Shown: one piece after another, positions 1-13,437 of the stretch
Numbering within the stretch: position 1 is the stretch's first letter
How the letters are laid out: every line of letters begins with the position of its first letter
DNA from: Pistricoccus aurantiacus
GTDB lineage: Bacteria > Pseudomonadota > Gammaproteobacteria > Pseudomonadales > Halomonadaceae
Reading direction: 5' to 3'
DNA: 64,000 bases
Assembly: GCF_007954585.1 (NCBI RefSeq)
Contig: NZ_CP042382.1
Location: 2,108,001 to 2,172,000, forward strand
Translations under genes and position numbers: made by a program
The notes under the pieces: generated by a model
What the model was told of the DNA's origin: nothing
The model's database searches: none
The model's input: the letters and a program-made list of their open reading frames with translations, nothing else

Positions 1-10
1 GGCTCCACCA
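1..10 (+). tRNA. 3' end of a tRNA, probably tRNA-Ala (cut by window edge)
   Basis: The first ten bases read GGCTCCACCA. This is how many gammaproteobacterial tRNA-Ala genes end: the 3' acceptor strand, discriminator A and encoded CCA. A tRNA-Ala followed by tRNA-Glu is a common pair in Pseudomonas and relatives, which fits the tRNA-Glu that starts 39 bases later. The identity is inference, since only ten bases are visible. Confidence 0.5.
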
Positions 11-48
11 ACGTCTTTATTCCCTAGCTCTCGTTTCAAGGCAGATGC

Positions 49-124
49 GTCCCATTCGTCTAGTGGTCCAGGACACCGCCCTTTCACGGCGGTAACAGGG
101 GTTCGAACCCCCTATGGGACGCCA
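49..124 (+). tRNA. tRNA-Glu (anticodon TTC)
   Basis: A complete 76-base cloverleaf. The acceptor strands GTCCCAT and ATGGGAC pair fully, with discriminator G and an encoded CCA. The anticodon stem CCGCC/GGCGG encloses the loop CTTTCAC, placing TTC (positions 83-85) as anticodon, which reads glutamate GAA/GAG codons. The T arm GGGG-TTCGAAC-CCCC is canonical. It probably lies in one transcript with the tRNA whose 3' end starts the window. Confidence 0.97.
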
Positions 125-824
125 CTTCTATTTTCCCCATGTTCTCTTTTCCTTCCCGTCGAGCTGAACTGACCCACAAAACTATTTCTCTTACAATAGT
201 TATTGTCTTGTATAAATGTCGATCAAAAGACACGCATCGGTTGTCGCTCGGTAAAGGCTTTTGTGCATTCCTGCCTATTTTTTGTTGATGACAGTCAAGC
301 GCTGAAAAAGCTTTTTTATTGGCATTTCGGCTTGACAGAAGCCGATACTTGTCCACTTTCTCGGTAGCGTTGCCGATTGCTGTGCATAACCTCCATATAA
401 CCTGCTCAATAAGATTAGTTTTTTACTAAATCAAACAAAAACAAGCAGTTATAGATGTTCAAAAAATGACCAATCTAAGCGTAACCCGCTTGGCGTGGCG
501 CTTGGTGAAAGTTTTCTCAAGGTTTTTAACAGGGTTGTCCACAGAATGTGTGGAAAACATGGCAAAGTCGCAGCAAGGCCCGTAATGCCGTCGATTTACC
601 TGCGTGGCCAGGCTAGGCATTGATGGTAAAGCAGAGGGGTGACAGGAAGATTATTGTACAGCCCCTTTACAGAGAATCGCCGTCAAATTTTGATGTAGAG
701 GATAAGAAGCACCAAAGGCCGCCCGGGGGCAGCCTTTGGTGGGTCCATCACGATTACAGGACGAAGTCGTTGCCGGATACGCTGAGGTCCGAGCCCTGTC
801 CTCTTCAGGTGCTTTCCAGCGGGT
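125..824. other. 700-base non-coding gap with DnaA-box-like sites
   Basis: No credible gene lies between tRNA-Glu and the 3' end of gltA. The first two thirds are clearly richer in A and T than the surrounding genes, with runs such as TTTTTTACTAAA near 420. Four 9-mers resemble the DnaA box TTATNCACA: a perfect one on the minus strand at 381-389 (TTATGCACA), and relaxed forms at 349-357 (TTGTCCACT), 535-543 (TTGTCCACA) and, minus strand, 549-557 (TTTTCCACA). The last two form an inverted pair. The right end holds the gltA terminator. Function is unknown. Confidence 0.5.
711..740 (-). terminator. Hairpin terminator of gltA
   Basis: Inverted repeat ACCAAAGGC..GCCTTTGGT with an inner GC-rich stem gives a long stem and a three-base loop 85 bases past the gltA stop. 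Read on the minus strand it is followed by GCTTCTTATC, a poor U-tract, so termination may be partial. Confidence 0.6.
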
Positions 825-2111
825 TCACTTGCTCGGATAGTCGCGCTTGTCGTAACCCACATAGAGCTGGCGCGGGCGGCCGATGCTGAAGTCGTTGCTG
901 AGCATCTCGTTCCAATGGGAGATCCAGCCGATGGTGCGAGCGACGGCAAAGACCACCGTGAACATGTTGGTGGGAATGCCGATGGCGCTGAGCACGATAC
1001 CAGAATAGAAGTCCACGTTGGGATAGAGCTTGCGCTCGATGAAGTACTCGTCTTCCAGCGCGATCTGCTCTAGACGCTTGGCGATCTTCAGCCGCGGGTT
1101 GTCGGATTGACCGATCTCCGCCAGCACCTCGTCGCAGGTTTCCTTCATCACCTTGGCGCGAGGGTCGAAGTTCTTGTAGACCCGGTGGCCGAAGCCCATC
1201 AGGCGGAAAGGATCGTCCTTGTCCTTGGCCTTTTCAATGTAGCGCTGAATGTTTTCCTCGGAATCGTCACCAATTTCATCCAGGGTAGCGAGCACCGCTT
1301 CGTTGGCGCCGCCATGAGCAGGTCCCCATAGGGCGGCGATACCGGCACTGATGCAGGCAAAAGGGTTGGCGCCGGTGGAGCCCGCCAGGCGAACCGTCGA
1401 GGTTGAAGCATTCTGCTCGTGATCCGCGTGCAGCATGAAGATCCGGTCCATCGCCTCGGCGAATACCGGGTTGACCTTGTAATCCTCACAAGGCGTGCTG
1501 AACATCATGTAAAGGAAGTTTTCAGCATAATCCAGGTCGTTGCGCGGATAGTTGAACGGCTGGCCGACGCTGTACTTGTGGCACATGGCTGCTAGTGTCG
1601 GCATCTTGGCGATCAGGCGTACCGCGCTGATGCGCCGCTCTTCCGGATCGGTGATATCCAGATTGTCGTGGTAGAAGGCTCCCAGGCCGCCCACCAGGCC
1701 ACACATGATCGCCATGGGGTGCGCATCGCGGCGGAATCCGCGGAAGAAATTGACGATCTGCTCGTGCACCATGGTGTGCTTGCTGATATTGGTCTTGAAG
1801 CTCTCGTACTGGTCGTCATTGGGTAGTTCGCCATACCACAGAGCGTAACAGAGCTCGATGAAGTTGGATTCCTTGGCCAACTGGTCGATGGGGTAGCCCC
1901 GATGCAGCAGCACTCCCTGTTCGCCATCGATATAGGTGATGGCGGATTCGCAGGAGGCGGTGGCCTTGAAGCCCGGGTCGTAAGTGAAAATACCCTGATT
2001 GGCCAATTCACGCACATCGATGACATCGGGACCAACAGTGCCGGAGTAGATCGGGAGTTCTAGGACCTGGTCAACTCCATCAATGGAGAGTTGCGCTTTC
2101 CTGTCAGCCAT
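825..2111 (-). CDS. gltA: Citrate synthase (type II)
   Basis: Condenses oxaloacetate and acetyl-CoA to citrate, the entry step of the TCA cycle, in the cytoplasm. The 428-residue length is that of the hexameric, NADH-sensitive type II enzymes. The catalytic triad is visible: His266 in GPAHGG, His309 in GFGHRVYK and Asp367 in PNVDFYSG. I chose the ATG at 2111 (MADRKAQL) because AAAGGAGG lies six bases upstream; a longer reading frame to 2141 has no such site. It is divergent from sdhCDAB, as in E. coli and Pseudomonas. A near-consensus sigma-70 promoter lies about 75 bases upstream, and a hairpin terminator follows the stop. Confidence 0.98.
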   Translation of the reverse strand: MADRKAQLSIDGVDQVLELPIYSGTVGPDVIDVRELANQGIFTYDPGFKATASCESAITYIDGEQGVLLHRGYPIDQLAKESNFIELCYALWYGELPNDDQYESFKTNISKHTMVHEQIVNFFRGFRRDAHPMAIMCGLVGGLGAFYHDNLDITDPEERRISAVRLIAKMPTLAAMCHKYSVGQPFNYPRNDLDYAENFLYMMFSTPCEDYKVNPVFAEAMDRIFMLHADHEQNASTSTVRLAGSTGANPFACISAGIAALWGPAHGGANEAVLATLDEIGDDSEENIQRYIEKAKDKDDPFRLMGFGHRVYKNFDPRAKVMKETCDEVLAEIGQSDNPRLKIAKRLEQIALEDEYFIERKLYPNVDFYSGIVLSAIGIPTNMFTVVFAVARTIGWISHWNEMLSNDFSIGRPRQLYVGYDKRDYPSK

Positions 2112-2185
2112 GGTGGCCTCCTTTGCTATGGATCGGTTCAAACGATAGGTTGCCGTCTCGCTTGGATATGCCTGAGTGGGCGCTC

Positions 2186-2213
2186 ACTATATAAGTGCAT
2201 CGAAGATTGTCAA
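2186..2213 (-). promoter_or_regulatory. Sigma-70 promoter of gltA
   Basis: On the minus strand TTGACA (2213-2208), a 16-base spacer and TATAGT (2191-2186). The -35 is perfect and the -10 differs from consensus by one base. Transcription would start near 2180, about 70 bases before the gltA ATG. Confidence 0.75.
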
Positions 2214-2351
2214 TTGAACAATTCGCCCATGATGGTGTACAAGAGATAGCTCTACTGATTGATGTTGTAAAGGAATTGTTGCACAGCATCATTCTACGCG
2301 CCAATACCGTTCGACCGCTATATCATTTGGTCTATTGGGGCTGACTCGCGT

Positions 2352-2380
2352 TTGTCATGACCTGGGCAAGTCCTTATAAT
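2352..2380 (+). promoter_or_regulatory. Sigma-70 promoter of the sdh-suc genes
   Basis: TTGTCA at 2352-2357, a 17-base spacer and a perfect TATAAT at 2375-2380, about 130 bases upstream of sdhC and facing it. Confidence 0.75.
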
Positions 2381-2511
2381 AGTTAGCGCGCGACTGGCTG
2401 GAACAGGGGTTGTACCGATTTGGCAAACGGACAAGCCTTTCCCAAAAACCACCGCCCGCCTGGGCCTGTTTTCATGATCCAGCAGTGGGCCAAGAGAGTG
2501 TGTAACAAGCC

Positions 2512-2889
2512 GTGAATAGCAAACGACCCGTAAATCTCGATCTTTCCACCATACACTTTCCTCTCCCTGCCGTGACGTCGATCGTTCATCGTGTCACCGG
2601 CGTACTTCTCTTCATTGGCCTCATTTTCGTTTTCTGGGCGCTGGATGCTTCGCTGTCCTCACCGGAGGGCTTCGATTCGGTTAGAGAAACGCTTGAAGGC
2701 AATCTTCTGGCCAAGTTGATCGCCTGGGGGCTTCTATCCGCTCTGGCGTATCATTTCGTGGCAGGAATCAAGCATTTGATCATGGATGCGGACATCGGCG
2801 TGACCCTCGAGGGCGGTGTTCGCAAGTCACAGATTACCGTGGTAGTCAGTGCGGTACTGGTGGTTCTGGCAGGAGTCTGGGTATGGTAA
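2512..2889 (+). CDS. sdhC: Succinate dehydrogenase cytochrome b556 subunit
   Basis: Membrane anchor of respiratory complex II; with SdhD it binds heme b and ubiquinone. The 125-residue protein starts MNSKRPVNLDL, typical of gammaproteobacterial SdhC, and has three hydrophobic helices. The SxxHRxTG segment near residues 22-30 and the YHFVAGIKH motif carry the quinone-site and heme-ligand histidines of the family. The start is GTG at 2512; the ATG frame at 2475 runs into a stop, and no strong ribosome site is seen. First gene of sdhCDAB; its end overlaps sdhD by seven bases, implying translational coupling. Confidence 0.95.
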   Translation: MNSKRPVNLDLSTIHFPLPAVTSIVHRVTGVLLFIGLIFVFWALDASLSSPEGFDSVRETLEGNLLAKLIAWGLLSALAYHFVAGIKHLIMDADIGVTLEGGVRKSQITVVVSAVLVVLAGVWVW

Positions 2890-3230
2890 CCAACGTCACT
2901 AACTTCAGTCGCAGCGGCGTCTCCGATTGGCTGATCCAGCGGGTCTCAGCGGTAGTGCTCGCTCTCTATACCCTGTTCATGGTGGGATATCTGCTGCTTC
3001 ATCCGCATCTCGATTACTTCACTTGGAACGGCTTGTTTTCTCAGCTCTGGATGCGCCTCTTCTCGCTGCTGGCGTTCATTTCCCTGGCGGCGCATGCCTG
3101 GGTAGGGATGTGGACGGTCTGCACCGACTATCTGCATGCCACAGGAATACGGGTTGCCGTGCAAGCAGTGATCATTCTCGCGATTTTCGTTTTTCTGGTG
3201 TGGGGCATTCAAGTCCTGTGGGGAGCCTGA
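2883..3230 (+). CDS. sdhD: Succinate dehydrogenase membrane anchor subunit
   Basis: Second membrane subunit of complex II. The 115-residue protein has three hydrophobic helices and the family motif HAWVGMWTVCTDY: the histidine is the expected second axial heme ligand and the Asp-Tyr pair contributes to the ubiquinone site. It overlaps sdhC by seven bases and ends three bases before sdhA, so the four sdh genes are clearly one operon. Confidence 0.95.
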   Translation: MVTNVTNFSRSGVSDWLIQRVSAVVLALYTLFMVGYLLLHPHLDYFTWNGLFSQLWMRLFSLLAFISLAAHAWVGMWTVCTDYLHATGIRVAVQAVIILAIFVFLVWGIQVLWGA

Positions 3231-3233
3231 TAC

Positions 3234-5006
3234 ATGTCAAAACTAAGAAACATGACATTCGATGCCATCATTATCGGTGGCGGCGGGGCAGGTCTGCGCG
3301 CCGGGTTGGAACTGGCCAAGTCCGGCAAGAATACTGCCGTGCTGTCCAAGGTCTTTCCGACTCGCTCCCATACGGTTTCTGCCCAGGGTGGAATCACCTG
3401 CGCCATCGCTTCCGCGGATCCCAATGACGACTGGCGCTGGCACATGTACGATACGGTGAAGGGTAGCGACTACATCGCCGACCAGGACGCCTGTGAATAC
3501 CTGTGCTCCGAGGGCCCCAAGGCGGTATTCGAACTCGAACATATGGGCCTGCCGTTCTCGCGTTTCGATAATGGGCGTATCTACCAGCGTCCTTTCGGCG
3601 GCCAGTCGAAGAATTACGGTGAGGGCGGACAGGCGGCGCGTACCTGCGCCGCGGCGGATCGTACCGGCCACGCGCTTTTGCATACGCTTTACCAGAACAA
3701 CCTGAAGAACAACACGACCTTTCTCAACGAATGGTACGCAGTGGATCTGGTCAAGAATGGCAAGGGCGATGTAGTGGGCTGTATCGCCATGTGCATCGAA
3801 ACCGGCGAGGTCGTGCATATCAAGTCCAAGGCCACGGTACTCGCGACCGGCGGCGCGGGGCGTATCTTCGCTTCCACCACCAATGCCTTGATCAATACCG
3901 GTGACGGTATCGGGATGGCGCTGCGCGCCGGCTTCCCCATGCAGGACATGGAGATGTGGCAGTTCCATCCCACCGGGATCTACGGTGCGGGTACGCTGGT
4001 CACCGAAGGCTGTCGTGGTGAAGGCGGCTACCTGATCAACAAGGACGGCGAGCGTTTCATGGAGCGCTATGCGCCTAACGCCAAGGATCTGGCCAGCCGC
4101 GATGTGGTGGCTCGCTCCATGGTCATGGAAGTTCTCGAGGGTCGTGGCGGCGGCGAGAAGAACGACCACGTCTTCTTGAAGCTCGACCATCTGGGCGAGG
4201 AAGTGCTGGGCAAGCGCCTGCCGGGTATCGTCGAACTTTCCAAGACCTTTGCTCATGTGGACCCGGCCAAGGATCCCATTCCAGTCGTGCCGACCTGTCA
4301 TTACATGATGGGTGGCATTCCTACCAACGTTCATGGCCAGGCACTGCTCCAAGACGAAAAAGGCAATGACAAGATCATCAACGGCCTGTATGCCTGTGGC
4401 GAAGTGGCCTGTGTCTCCGTGCACGGCGCCAATCGCCTGGGCGGCAACTCACTGCTCGATCTGGTGGTATTCGGACGCGCCGCGGGTATGTTCATCGAAG
4501 GCGCGCTCAGTGAGGGTATCGATTATCAGGACGCCTCGGAATCCGATATCGAAGCTTCCATGAAGCGCATGACCCGCTGGAACGAATCCGACAGCGGGGA
4601 GTCCGTGCCGGAACTCAAGGCCACCCTGCAGGACATCATGCAGAACGACTTCGGCGTCTTCCGTAAGGAAGAGAACATGCAGGACGGCGTCAAGAAGCTC
4701 GCCGAACTGCGTGAGCGTATCGCCAACGGCTACCTGGATGATAAGTCCAATACCTTCAATACCGCGCGGGTTGAGGCAATGGAGCTAGACAACCTGATGG
4801 AAGTGGCGGAGGCTACCGCCATCTCCGCGCTGGAGCGCAAGGAAAGCCGTGGCGCGCACTCGCGTTATGACTATCCGGATCGTGACGATGTCAACTGGTT
4901 GAAGCACTCGCTGTATTTCCCGGCGGAGAAAAAGCTGGGCAAGCGTGACGTCAATTTCTCGCCCAAGACTGTCGATACCTTCGAGCCGAAGATTCGCACC
5001 TACTAA
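3234..5006 (+). CDS. sdhA: Succinate dehydrogenase flavoprotein subunit
   Basis: Oxidises succinate to fumarate on covalently bound FAD at the inner face of the membrane. At 590 residues it is standard size. The FAD-binding GGGGAG (residues 15-20) is followed by [10 protein letters not shown], where His46 is the expected covalent FAD attachment site. HPTGIYG and RANRLGGNS-like active-site segments are present (here [12 protein letters not shown]). I keep the ATG at 3234, preceded by GGGAG; an in-frame ATG six codons later has no ribosome site. Confidence 0.97.
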   Translation: MSKLRNMTFDAIIIGGGGAGLRAGLELAKSGKNTAVLSKVFPTRSHTVSAQGGITCAIASADPNDDWRWHMYDTVKGSDYIADQDACEYLCSEGPKAVFELEHMGLPFSRFDNGRIYQRPFGGQSKNYGEGGQAARTCAAADRTGHALLHTLYQNNLKNNTTFLNEWYAVDLVKNGKGDVVGCIAMCIETGEVVHIKSKATVLATGGAGRIFASTTNALINTGDGIGMALRAGFPMQDMEMWQFHPTGIYGAGTLVTEGCRGEGGYLINKDGERFMERYAPNAKDLASRDVVARSMVMEVLEGRGGGEKNDHVFLKLDHLGEEVLGKRLPGIVELSKTFAHVDPAKDPIPVVPTCHYMMGGIPTNVHGQALLQDEKGNDKIINGLYACGEVACVSVHGANRLGGNSLLDLVVFGRAAGMFIEGALSEGIDYQDASESDIEASMKRMTRWNESDSGESVPELKATLQDIMQNDFGVFRKEENMQDGVKKLAELRERIANGYLDDKSNTFNTARVEAMELDNLMEVAEATAISALERKESRGAHSRYDYPDRDDVNWLKHSLYFPAEKKLGKRDVNFSPKTVDTFEPKIRTY

Positions 5007-5031
5007 AATCCTTACCTATCAGGAGGGCTAC

Positions 5032-5742
5032 ATGTCTATGCTTCAGGTATCCGTTTATCGCTACAATCCGGAAACCGATTCTGCGCCCTACATGCAGGAT
5101 TTCCAGGTGGATACACAGGGTCGGGATTTGATGGTTCTGAATGTCCTGCAGATGATAAAGGAGCAGGATAGCTCCATGTCGTTTCGACGTAGCTGCCGGG
5201 AAGGCGTGTGCGGCTCCGACGGCATGAGCATGAATGGCAGGAACGGTCTGGCTTGCGTGACACCGCTTTCCGAGGTGGCGAAAAGCAACAAGCTGGTGCT
5301 GCGTCCCTTACCGGGCCTGCCGGTCGTGCGCGATCTGGTAATCGACATGGGCATTTTCTACAAGCAGTACGAGCGCATTCAGCCATACTTGCAGAACGAT
5401 ACAACGCCGCCGGCCATCGAACGTCTTCAGTCTCCGGAAGAGCGCGACAAGCTGGACGGATTGTACGAGTGTATTCTCTGCGCCTGCTGTTCCACGTCCT
5501 GTCCGTCGTTCTGGTGGAATCCGGAGAAGTTCGTGGGTCCCGCGGGCTTGCTGCAGGCCTATCGTTTCCTCGCGGATTCCCGGGATACTGCGACTCACGA
5601 GCGTCTCTCGGGGCTCGAGGATCCATTCAGCGTGTTTCGTTGCCGTGGCATCATGAACTGCGTTGCGGTGTGCCCCAAGGGGCTCAATCCCACTCGAGCC
5701 ATCGGCAAGATTCGGGAGATGCTTGTGGCGGATGCGACTTAA
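5032..5742 (+). CDS. sdhB: Succinate dehydrogenase iron-sulfur subunit
   Basis: Carries electrons from FAD to ubiquinone. The 236-residue protein shows three cluster motifs in order: CREGVCGSDG...C for [2Fe-2S] (about residues 55-75), CILCACCSTSCP for [4Fe-4S] (about 147-158) and CRGIMNCVAVCPKG for [3Fe-4S] (about 204-217). The start at 5032 follows AGGAGG (5021-5026); a longer frame reaching back into sdhA is not credible. Last gene of sdhCDAB, followed by a structured spacer before sucA. Confidence 0.97.
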   Translation: MSMLQVSVYRYNPETDSAPYMQDFQVDTQGRDLMVLNVLQMIKEQDSSMSFRRSCREGVCGSDGMSMNGRNGLACVTPLSEVAKSNKLVLRPLPGLPVVRDLVIDMGIFYKQYERIQPYLQNDTTPPAIERLQSPEERDKLDGLYECILCACCSTSCPSFWWNPEKFVGPAGLLQAYRFLADSRDTATHERLSGLEDPFSVFRCRGIMNCVAVCPKGLNPTRAIGKIREMLVADAT

Positions 5743-5818
5743 ATAGCGCGCCGGGTCTTGTTATCATGCGTGTATCAGCAAGGTGTGGCACCGCGTCGCA
5801 CCATGCTCGGCCTTTAGC

Positions 5819-5848
5819 CGAAAGCCGGTGCTGACCCACCGGCTTTCG
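5819..5848 (+). terminator. Strong hairpin between sdhB and sucA
   Basis: A perfect 12-base inverted repeat (CGAAAGCCGGTG / CACCGGCTTTCG) with a six-base loop. No T-run follows, so it may act as an RNA-stabilising or attenuating hairpin rather than a full terminator. It is the first of several hairpins in the 259-base sdhB-sucA spacer; another nested set lies at 5893-5951. Confidence 0.5.
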
Positions 5849-6001
5849 ACAGTTATGCCCCAGGCTCCCGGGCGAGGCCGCTCGGTGAGGGAGCTAGCCG
5901 GCCATGGTTGATCGCCCTACCGGCAGGGCACTAGCAACGCCGCCTACGGCGATGCCGTATCCGGCGCTAACCACACCCCATCAGTGTAGGGTGACCGAGA
6001 G

Positions 6002-8836
6002 ATGCAAGAAGGCACAATGGAGTTGATGTGGCGTACCTCCCCGATGAGCGGAGGCAATGCCCATTACGTGGAAGCGTTATACGAGCAATATCTTGTCGAT
6101 CCCAATGCGGTTCCCGATGAGTGGCGCAATTACTTCGATCGACTTCCTCATCCGGATGGCAGTCCTGCTCAAGATGTCCCCCTGGGACCTATTCGCGATC
6201 AGTTCTATCAGTTCGGCAAGCGTCGACTCAACGGGCACGCCGGTACTGTCGAAACAAGCGGCGAGAACAAGAAGCAGGTCAAGGTCCTGCAGCTTATCAA
6301 CGCCTACCGCTTCCGAGGCCATCAGCAGGCGGATATCGATCCGCTCAACCTTCGCGCCCGGGTCGAGGTTCCCGATCTCGAGTTATCCTTCCATCAGTTG
6401 ACCAACGCGGATCTGGACACGCCATTCCAGACCGGCTCGCTGTTTCTGGGCAAGGATGTCGCGCCGCTCAAGGAAATCGTCGAGGTTCTGGAAAAGACTT
6501 ACTGTCGTTCCATCGGCTGCGAATTCATGCATATCGTCGATACCGAAGAGAAACGCTGGCTGCAGCAGCGTTTCGAATCGGTTCGCTCCAAGCCGAAGTT
6601 CAGCAAGGAAGTGCGCAGGCACGTGCTGGAACGCCTGACCGCGGCGGAAGGTCTCGAGAACTATCTGGCTTCCAAGTATCCGGGTACCAAGCGCTTCGGT
6701 CTTGAAGGTGGCGAATCCTTCATTCCCATGATGGATGAGGTCATCCAGCGGGCCGGCGGTTATGGTACCAAGGAAGTCGTCATCGGCATGGCCCACCGTG
6801 GTCGTCTCAATCTGCTGATCAATATTCTCGGCAAGAGCCCTTCGGAGCTGATCGAGGAGTTCGACGGCAAGAAGGTCAACGAACAGGGCTCCGGCGACGT
6901 CAAGTATCACCAGGGCTTCAGTTCGAATGTCATGACTCCCGGCGGCGAGGTCCACCTGGCCCTGGCATTCAACCCGTCGCATCTGGAAATTGTCGCGCCG
7001 GTGGTGGAAGGGTCGGTACGCGCGCGTCAGGATCGCCGCGACGACACGGATGGCACCAAGGTGCTGCCGATCAGTATTCATGGTGATGCCTCCATGGCCG
7101 GTCAGGGTGTGGTCATGGAAACCCTGCAGATGTCCCAGACTCGTGCCTATCGTACCGGGGGCACGCTGCATGTCGTCATCAACAATCAGGTAGGCTTTAC
7201 CACCTCCCATCCGCTGGATACGCGCTCCACGGAATACTGCACCGACATCGCCAAGATGATTCAGGCGCCGATCTTTCACGTCAACGGCGATGATCCGGAC
7301 GCGGTGCTGCATGCCACTCAGGTAGCAGTCGATTATCGCCATCAGTTCAAGCGCGATGTGGTCATCGATCTGGTCTGCTATCGCCGCCGCGGTCACAACG
7401 AAGCGGACGAGCCCTCCGGCACCCAGCCGATGATGTACGAGAAGATCAAGAAGCATAAATCCTCGCGAGAAATCTACGCCAGACGCCTGGTGAAGGAGGG
7501 CCTGGTTTCCGAGGACGATACCAAGGAGATGATGGAGAAGTATCGGGACGATCTGCAGGCGGGCAACCACGTCGCCAATGCCTTGGTCAAGGAGCCCAAT
7601 ACGTCGCTGTTCGTCAACTGGACGCCCTATCTCGGCCATGAGTGGACCGGCGACGCGGATACCTCCATCGACATGAAGCGCATGCAGCAACTGGCGGCGC
7701 GGATGTGCACCATTCCCGATGGTATCCAGGTGCAGCGGCAGGTGGCGAAGATCTACGAGGATCGTCGCAAGATGCAGGCCGGCGGCATGGCGGTCAACTG
7801 GGGCTTCGCGGAAACCCTGGCCTATGCCACCCTACTCGATCAAGGCCATGGCGTGCGGATCACCGGTCAGGATGTCGGCCGTGGCACCTTCTCCCACCGC
7901 CACGCGGTAGTGCATAACCAGAAAGACGGCAGCACCTACGTTCCCTTGGAGCATATTGCCGAGGATCAGCCGCGCTTCACCATCCACGATTCCTTCCTTT
8001 CCGAAGAAGCAGTGCTGGCCTTTGAATACGGCTATGCCACTACCACGCCCAAGGCGCTGGTCATCTGGGAAGCCCAGTTCGGCGATTTCGCCAATGGCGC
8101 CCAGGTGGTGATCGACCAGTTCATTTCTTCCGGCGAGTCCAAGTGGGGACGACTGTGCGGTCTAACCATGCTGTTGCCCCATGGCTACGAAGGTCAGGGG
8201 CCGGAGCACTCCTCCGCACGGCTCGAGCGCTATCTGCAGCTTTGTGCCGAGCACAACATGCAGGTGTGCGTGCCTACCACGCCGGCGCAGATTTTCCATC
8301 TGCTGCGACGTCAGGTGATTCGTCCGCTGCGCAAGCCGCTGATCGTCATGTCGCCCAAAAGCCTTTTACGCCACAAGGAAGCTGTTTCCTCTCTGGAGGA
8401 ACTGGCCAACGGCAAGTTCCAGATGGTGCTGGCGGATCAGGGCAAGCTCGAGGCCGAGAAGGTCAAGCGCGTGGTGCTGTGCGCCGGCAAGGTCTATTAC
8501 GATCTGGCGGCCTATCGCGCGGAAAACGAACGCGACGATACCGCCATCGTGCGTATCGAGCAGCTTTACCCGTTTCCCAAAGAAGAATTGTACGAAGCAC
8601 TCAAGGAGTACACCAACCTGGAGCAAGTGGTGTGGTGTCAAGAGGAGCCACTTAACCAAGGCGCCTGGTATCAGAGTCAGCATCATATGCGCGTGGTGGC
8701 GGATATGCTCAAGAATGGCATGGGGCGCGAGCTCAAGTTCGCCGGTCGTCCTGCCTCCGCGGCGCCGGCTGCGGGCTATATGTCCGTACATACCGAGCAG
8801 CAGCGCCAACTGGTGAATGACGCCTTCAACGCCTAG
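6002..8836 (+). CDS. sucA: 2-oxoglutarate dehydrogenase E1 component
   Basis: Thiamine-diphosphate-dependent decarboxylation of 2-oxoglutarate and transfer of the succinyl group to lipoyl-SucB. The 944-residue length is standard for OdhA-like E1o. The N terminus ([17 protein letters not shown]) resembles the E2-binding segment of the family. GMAHRGRLN near residue 262, [11 protein letters not shown] near 361 and the NNQVGFTT segment near 393 belong to the ThDP domain. The start ATG at 6002 matches the usual MQE...MW beginning; only a weak GAGAG precedes it. First gene of sucAB-lpd; separated from sdhB by hairpins but probably part of the same long transcript. Confidence 0.97.
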   Translation: MQEGTMELMWRTSPMSGGNAHYVEALYEQYLVDPNAVPDEWRNYFDRLPHPDGSPAQDVPLGPIRDQFYQFGKRRLNGHAGTVETSGENKKQVKVLQLINAYRFRGHQQADIDPLNLRARVEVPDLELSFHQLTNADLDTPFQTGSLFLGKDVAPLKEIVEVLEKTYCRSIGCEFMHIVDTEEKRWLQQRFESVRSKPKFSKEVRRHVLERLTAAEGLENYLASKYPGTKRFGLEGGESFIPMMDEVIQRAGGYGTKEVVIGMAHRGRLNLLINILGKSPSELIEEFDGKKVNEQGSGDVKYHQGFSSNVMTPGGEVHLALAFNPSHLEIVAPVVEGSVRARQDRRDDTDGTKVLPISIHGDASMAGQGVVMETLQMSQTRAYRTGGTLHVVINNQVGFTTSHPLDTRSTEYCTDIAKMIQAPIFHVNGDDPDAVLHATQVAVDYRHQFKRDVVIDLVCYRRRGHNEADEPSGTQPMMYEKIKKHKSSREIYARRLVKEGLVSEDDTKEMMEKYRDDLQAGNHVANALVKEPNTSLFVNWTPYLGHEWTGDADTSIDMKRMQQLAARMCTIPDGIQVQRQVAKIYEDRRKMQAGGMAVNWGFAETLAYATLLDQGHGVRITGQDVGRGTFSHRHAVVHNQKDGSTYVPLEHIAEDQPRFTIHDSFLSEEAVLAFEYGYATTTPKALVIWEAQFGDFANGAQVVIDQFISSGESKWGRLCGLTMLLPHGYEGQGPEHSSARLERYLQLCAEHNMQVCVPTTPAQIFHLLRRQVIRPLRKPLIVMSPKSLLRHKEAVSSLEELANGKFQMVLADQGKLEAEKVKRVVLCAGKVYYDLAAYRAENERDDTAIVRIEQLYPFPKEELYEALKEYTNLEQVVWCQEEPLNQGAWYQSQHHMRVVADMLKNGMGRELKFAGRPASAAPAAGYMSVHTEQQRQLVNDAFNA

Positions 8837-8916
8837 GGGGATTGAAGGCAGGTCACGGTGATGCCGTTCATCGGTTGAGCGTTCATTGGACGAGAAATAT
8901 AGAAAAGGGAAACAAT

Positions 8917-12125
<3,209 letters not shown>

Positions 12126-12141
12126 CAGGCTCGCGTGCCGG

Positions 12142-12170
12142 AGACGCCACCGCAGGGTGGCGTCTTGCCT
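12142..12170 (+). terminator. Hairpin after lpd
   Basis: Perfect ten-base inverted repeat AGACGCCACC / GGTGGCGTCT with a GCAG loop, 17 bases past the lpd stop, followed by a weak T-rich stretch (TGCCTT). Likely a partial terminator between sucAB-lpd and sucCD. Confidence 0.55.
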
Positions 12171-12270
12171 TGGCGGGCGACTCGTAGCATACCTGGATGA
12201 TCCGGGTAGGGTGATAATTCGCTGACCCGCGATTATCGTTCGTATCACATGCAACCAATGGCATGAATCG

Positions 12271-13437
12271 ATGAACCTTCACGAATACCAAAGCAAGCAG
12301 CTGCTTGCGGACTATGGGCTTCCCGTGTCCAAGGGCTTCGCCGTGGATACGCCCGAAGCCGCCATGGAGGCCTGCAAGAAGATCGGCGGCGATCAGTGGG
12401 TCGTCAAGACTCAGGTGCACGCCGGCGGTCGGGGCAAGGCGGGCGGCGTCAAGCTGATCAAGGACCCGAGCGAGGCCAAGCAGTTCGCCGAGCAGTGGCT
12501 GGGCAAAAACCTGGTGACCTACCAGACCGATGAAAAAGGTCAGCCGGTGACCAAGATCCTGGTGGAAAACTGCACGGACATCGCCAGCGAGCTGTATCTG
12601 GGCGCGGTGGTCGATCGCGGGTCACGACGAGTGGTGTTCATGGCTTCCACGGAAGGCGGCGTGGAGATCGAGAAGGTCGCCGAGGAAACCCCGGAGAAGA
12701 TTCTCAAGGCGGAAATCGATCCGATGGTCGGCGCCCAGCCCTATCAAGCGCGTGAAATCGCCTTCAAGCTGGGGCTCGAAGGCGAGCAGATCAAGCAGTT
12801 CACCAAGATATTCCTGGGGCTTTCCCGTCTGTTCCACGAGAAGGATCTGGCACTGCTGGAAATCAACCCGCTGGTCATCGACGACAAGGGCAACCTGCAC
12901 TGCCTGGATGCCAAGATCAACCTGGACAGCAACGCCCTGTATCGCCATCCGGATCTGCAGGCCATGCGTGACCCTTCCCAAGAGGACGAGCGCGAAGCCG
13001 AGGCCGCGGCTTGGGATCTCAACTACGTGGCTTTGGACGGCAATATCGGCTGCATGGTCAACGGCGCGGGTCTGGCCATGGGCACCATGGATATCATCAA
13101 GCTCAACGGCGGCCAGCCGGCCAACTTCCTGGACGTGGGCGGCGGCGCCACCAAGGAGCGTGTCGCGGAAGCCTTCAAGATCATTCTCTCGGATGATTCC
13201 GTCAAGGCGGTGCTGGTGAACATCTTCGGCGGTATCGTGCGCTGCGACATGATCGCCGAGGGTATCATCGGCGCGGTGGAGCAGGTCGGCGTGAACGTCC
13301 CGGTGGTCGTGCGTCTCGAAGGCAACAACGCCGAGGTGGGCGCCGAGAAGCTGGCGTCCAGCGGTTTGAACATCATCGCTGCCACCAGCCTGTCCAATGC
13401 GGCGCAGCAGGTGGTCCAGGCAGCGGAGGGCAAGTAA
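12271..13437 (+). CDS. sucC: Succinyl-CoA synthetase beta subunit
   Basis: ADP/GDP-forming succinyl-CoA ligase, beta chain; carries the ATP-grasp domain (N-terminal half) and the succinate/CoA ligase half that contacts SucD. The 388-residue length is exact for the family. The N terminus [23 protein letters not shown] near residue 51 and [10 protein letters not shown] near residue 320 are hallmark segments. The ATG at 12271 has no clear ribosome site, unlike most genes here. The stop shares one base with the sucD start (TAATG), so the two are translationally coupled. Confidence 0.97.
   Translation: MNLHEYQSKQLLADYGLPVSKGFAVDTPEAAMEACKKIGGDQWVVKTQVHAGGRGKAGGVKLIKDPSEAKQFAEQWLGKNLVTYQTDEKGQPVTKILVENCTDIASELYLGAVVDRGSRRVVFMASTEGGVEIEKVAEETPEKILKAEIDPMVGAQPYQAREIAFKLGLEGEQIKQFTKIFLGLSRLFHEKDLALLEINPLVIDDKGNLHCLDAKINLDSNALYRHPDLQAMRDPSQEDEREAEAAAWDLNYVALDGNIGCMVNGAGLAMGTMDIIKLNGGQPANFLDVGGGATKERVAEAFKIILSDDSVKAVLVNIFGGIVRCDMIAEGIIGAVEQVGVNVPVVVRLEGNNAEVGAEKLASSGLNIIAATSLSNAAQQVVQAAEGK

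Larger units (their letters stand above)
2112..2511. other. Divergent gltA/sdhC promoter region
   Basis: 400 bases without a gene between gltA and sdhC. It contains a minus-strand sigma-70 promoter for gltA and a plus-strand one for the sdh-suc genes, about 140 bases apart, leaving leaders of roughly 70 and 125 bases. Small reading frames here lack ribosome sites and cross the promoters. Confidence 0.7.

Noticed and set aside
84-356. 90-codon minus-strand reading frame next to tRNA-Glu
   Set aside because: It runs into the tRNA gene, has no ribosome site and no recognisable protein features; part of an AT-rich non-coding gap.
620-889. 89-codon frame across the gltA terminator
   Set aside because: It crosses the gltA hairpin and stop on the other strand and shows no protein-like composition.
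3243-4424. 393-codon antisense frame in sdhA
   Set aside because: High-GC shadow of sdhA; the sense frame is a certain gene.
8842-8916. Upstream extension of SucB by 25 codons
   Set aside because: The family N terminus [13 protein letters not shown] begins at 8917 with its own ribosome site, and the extension matches nothing.
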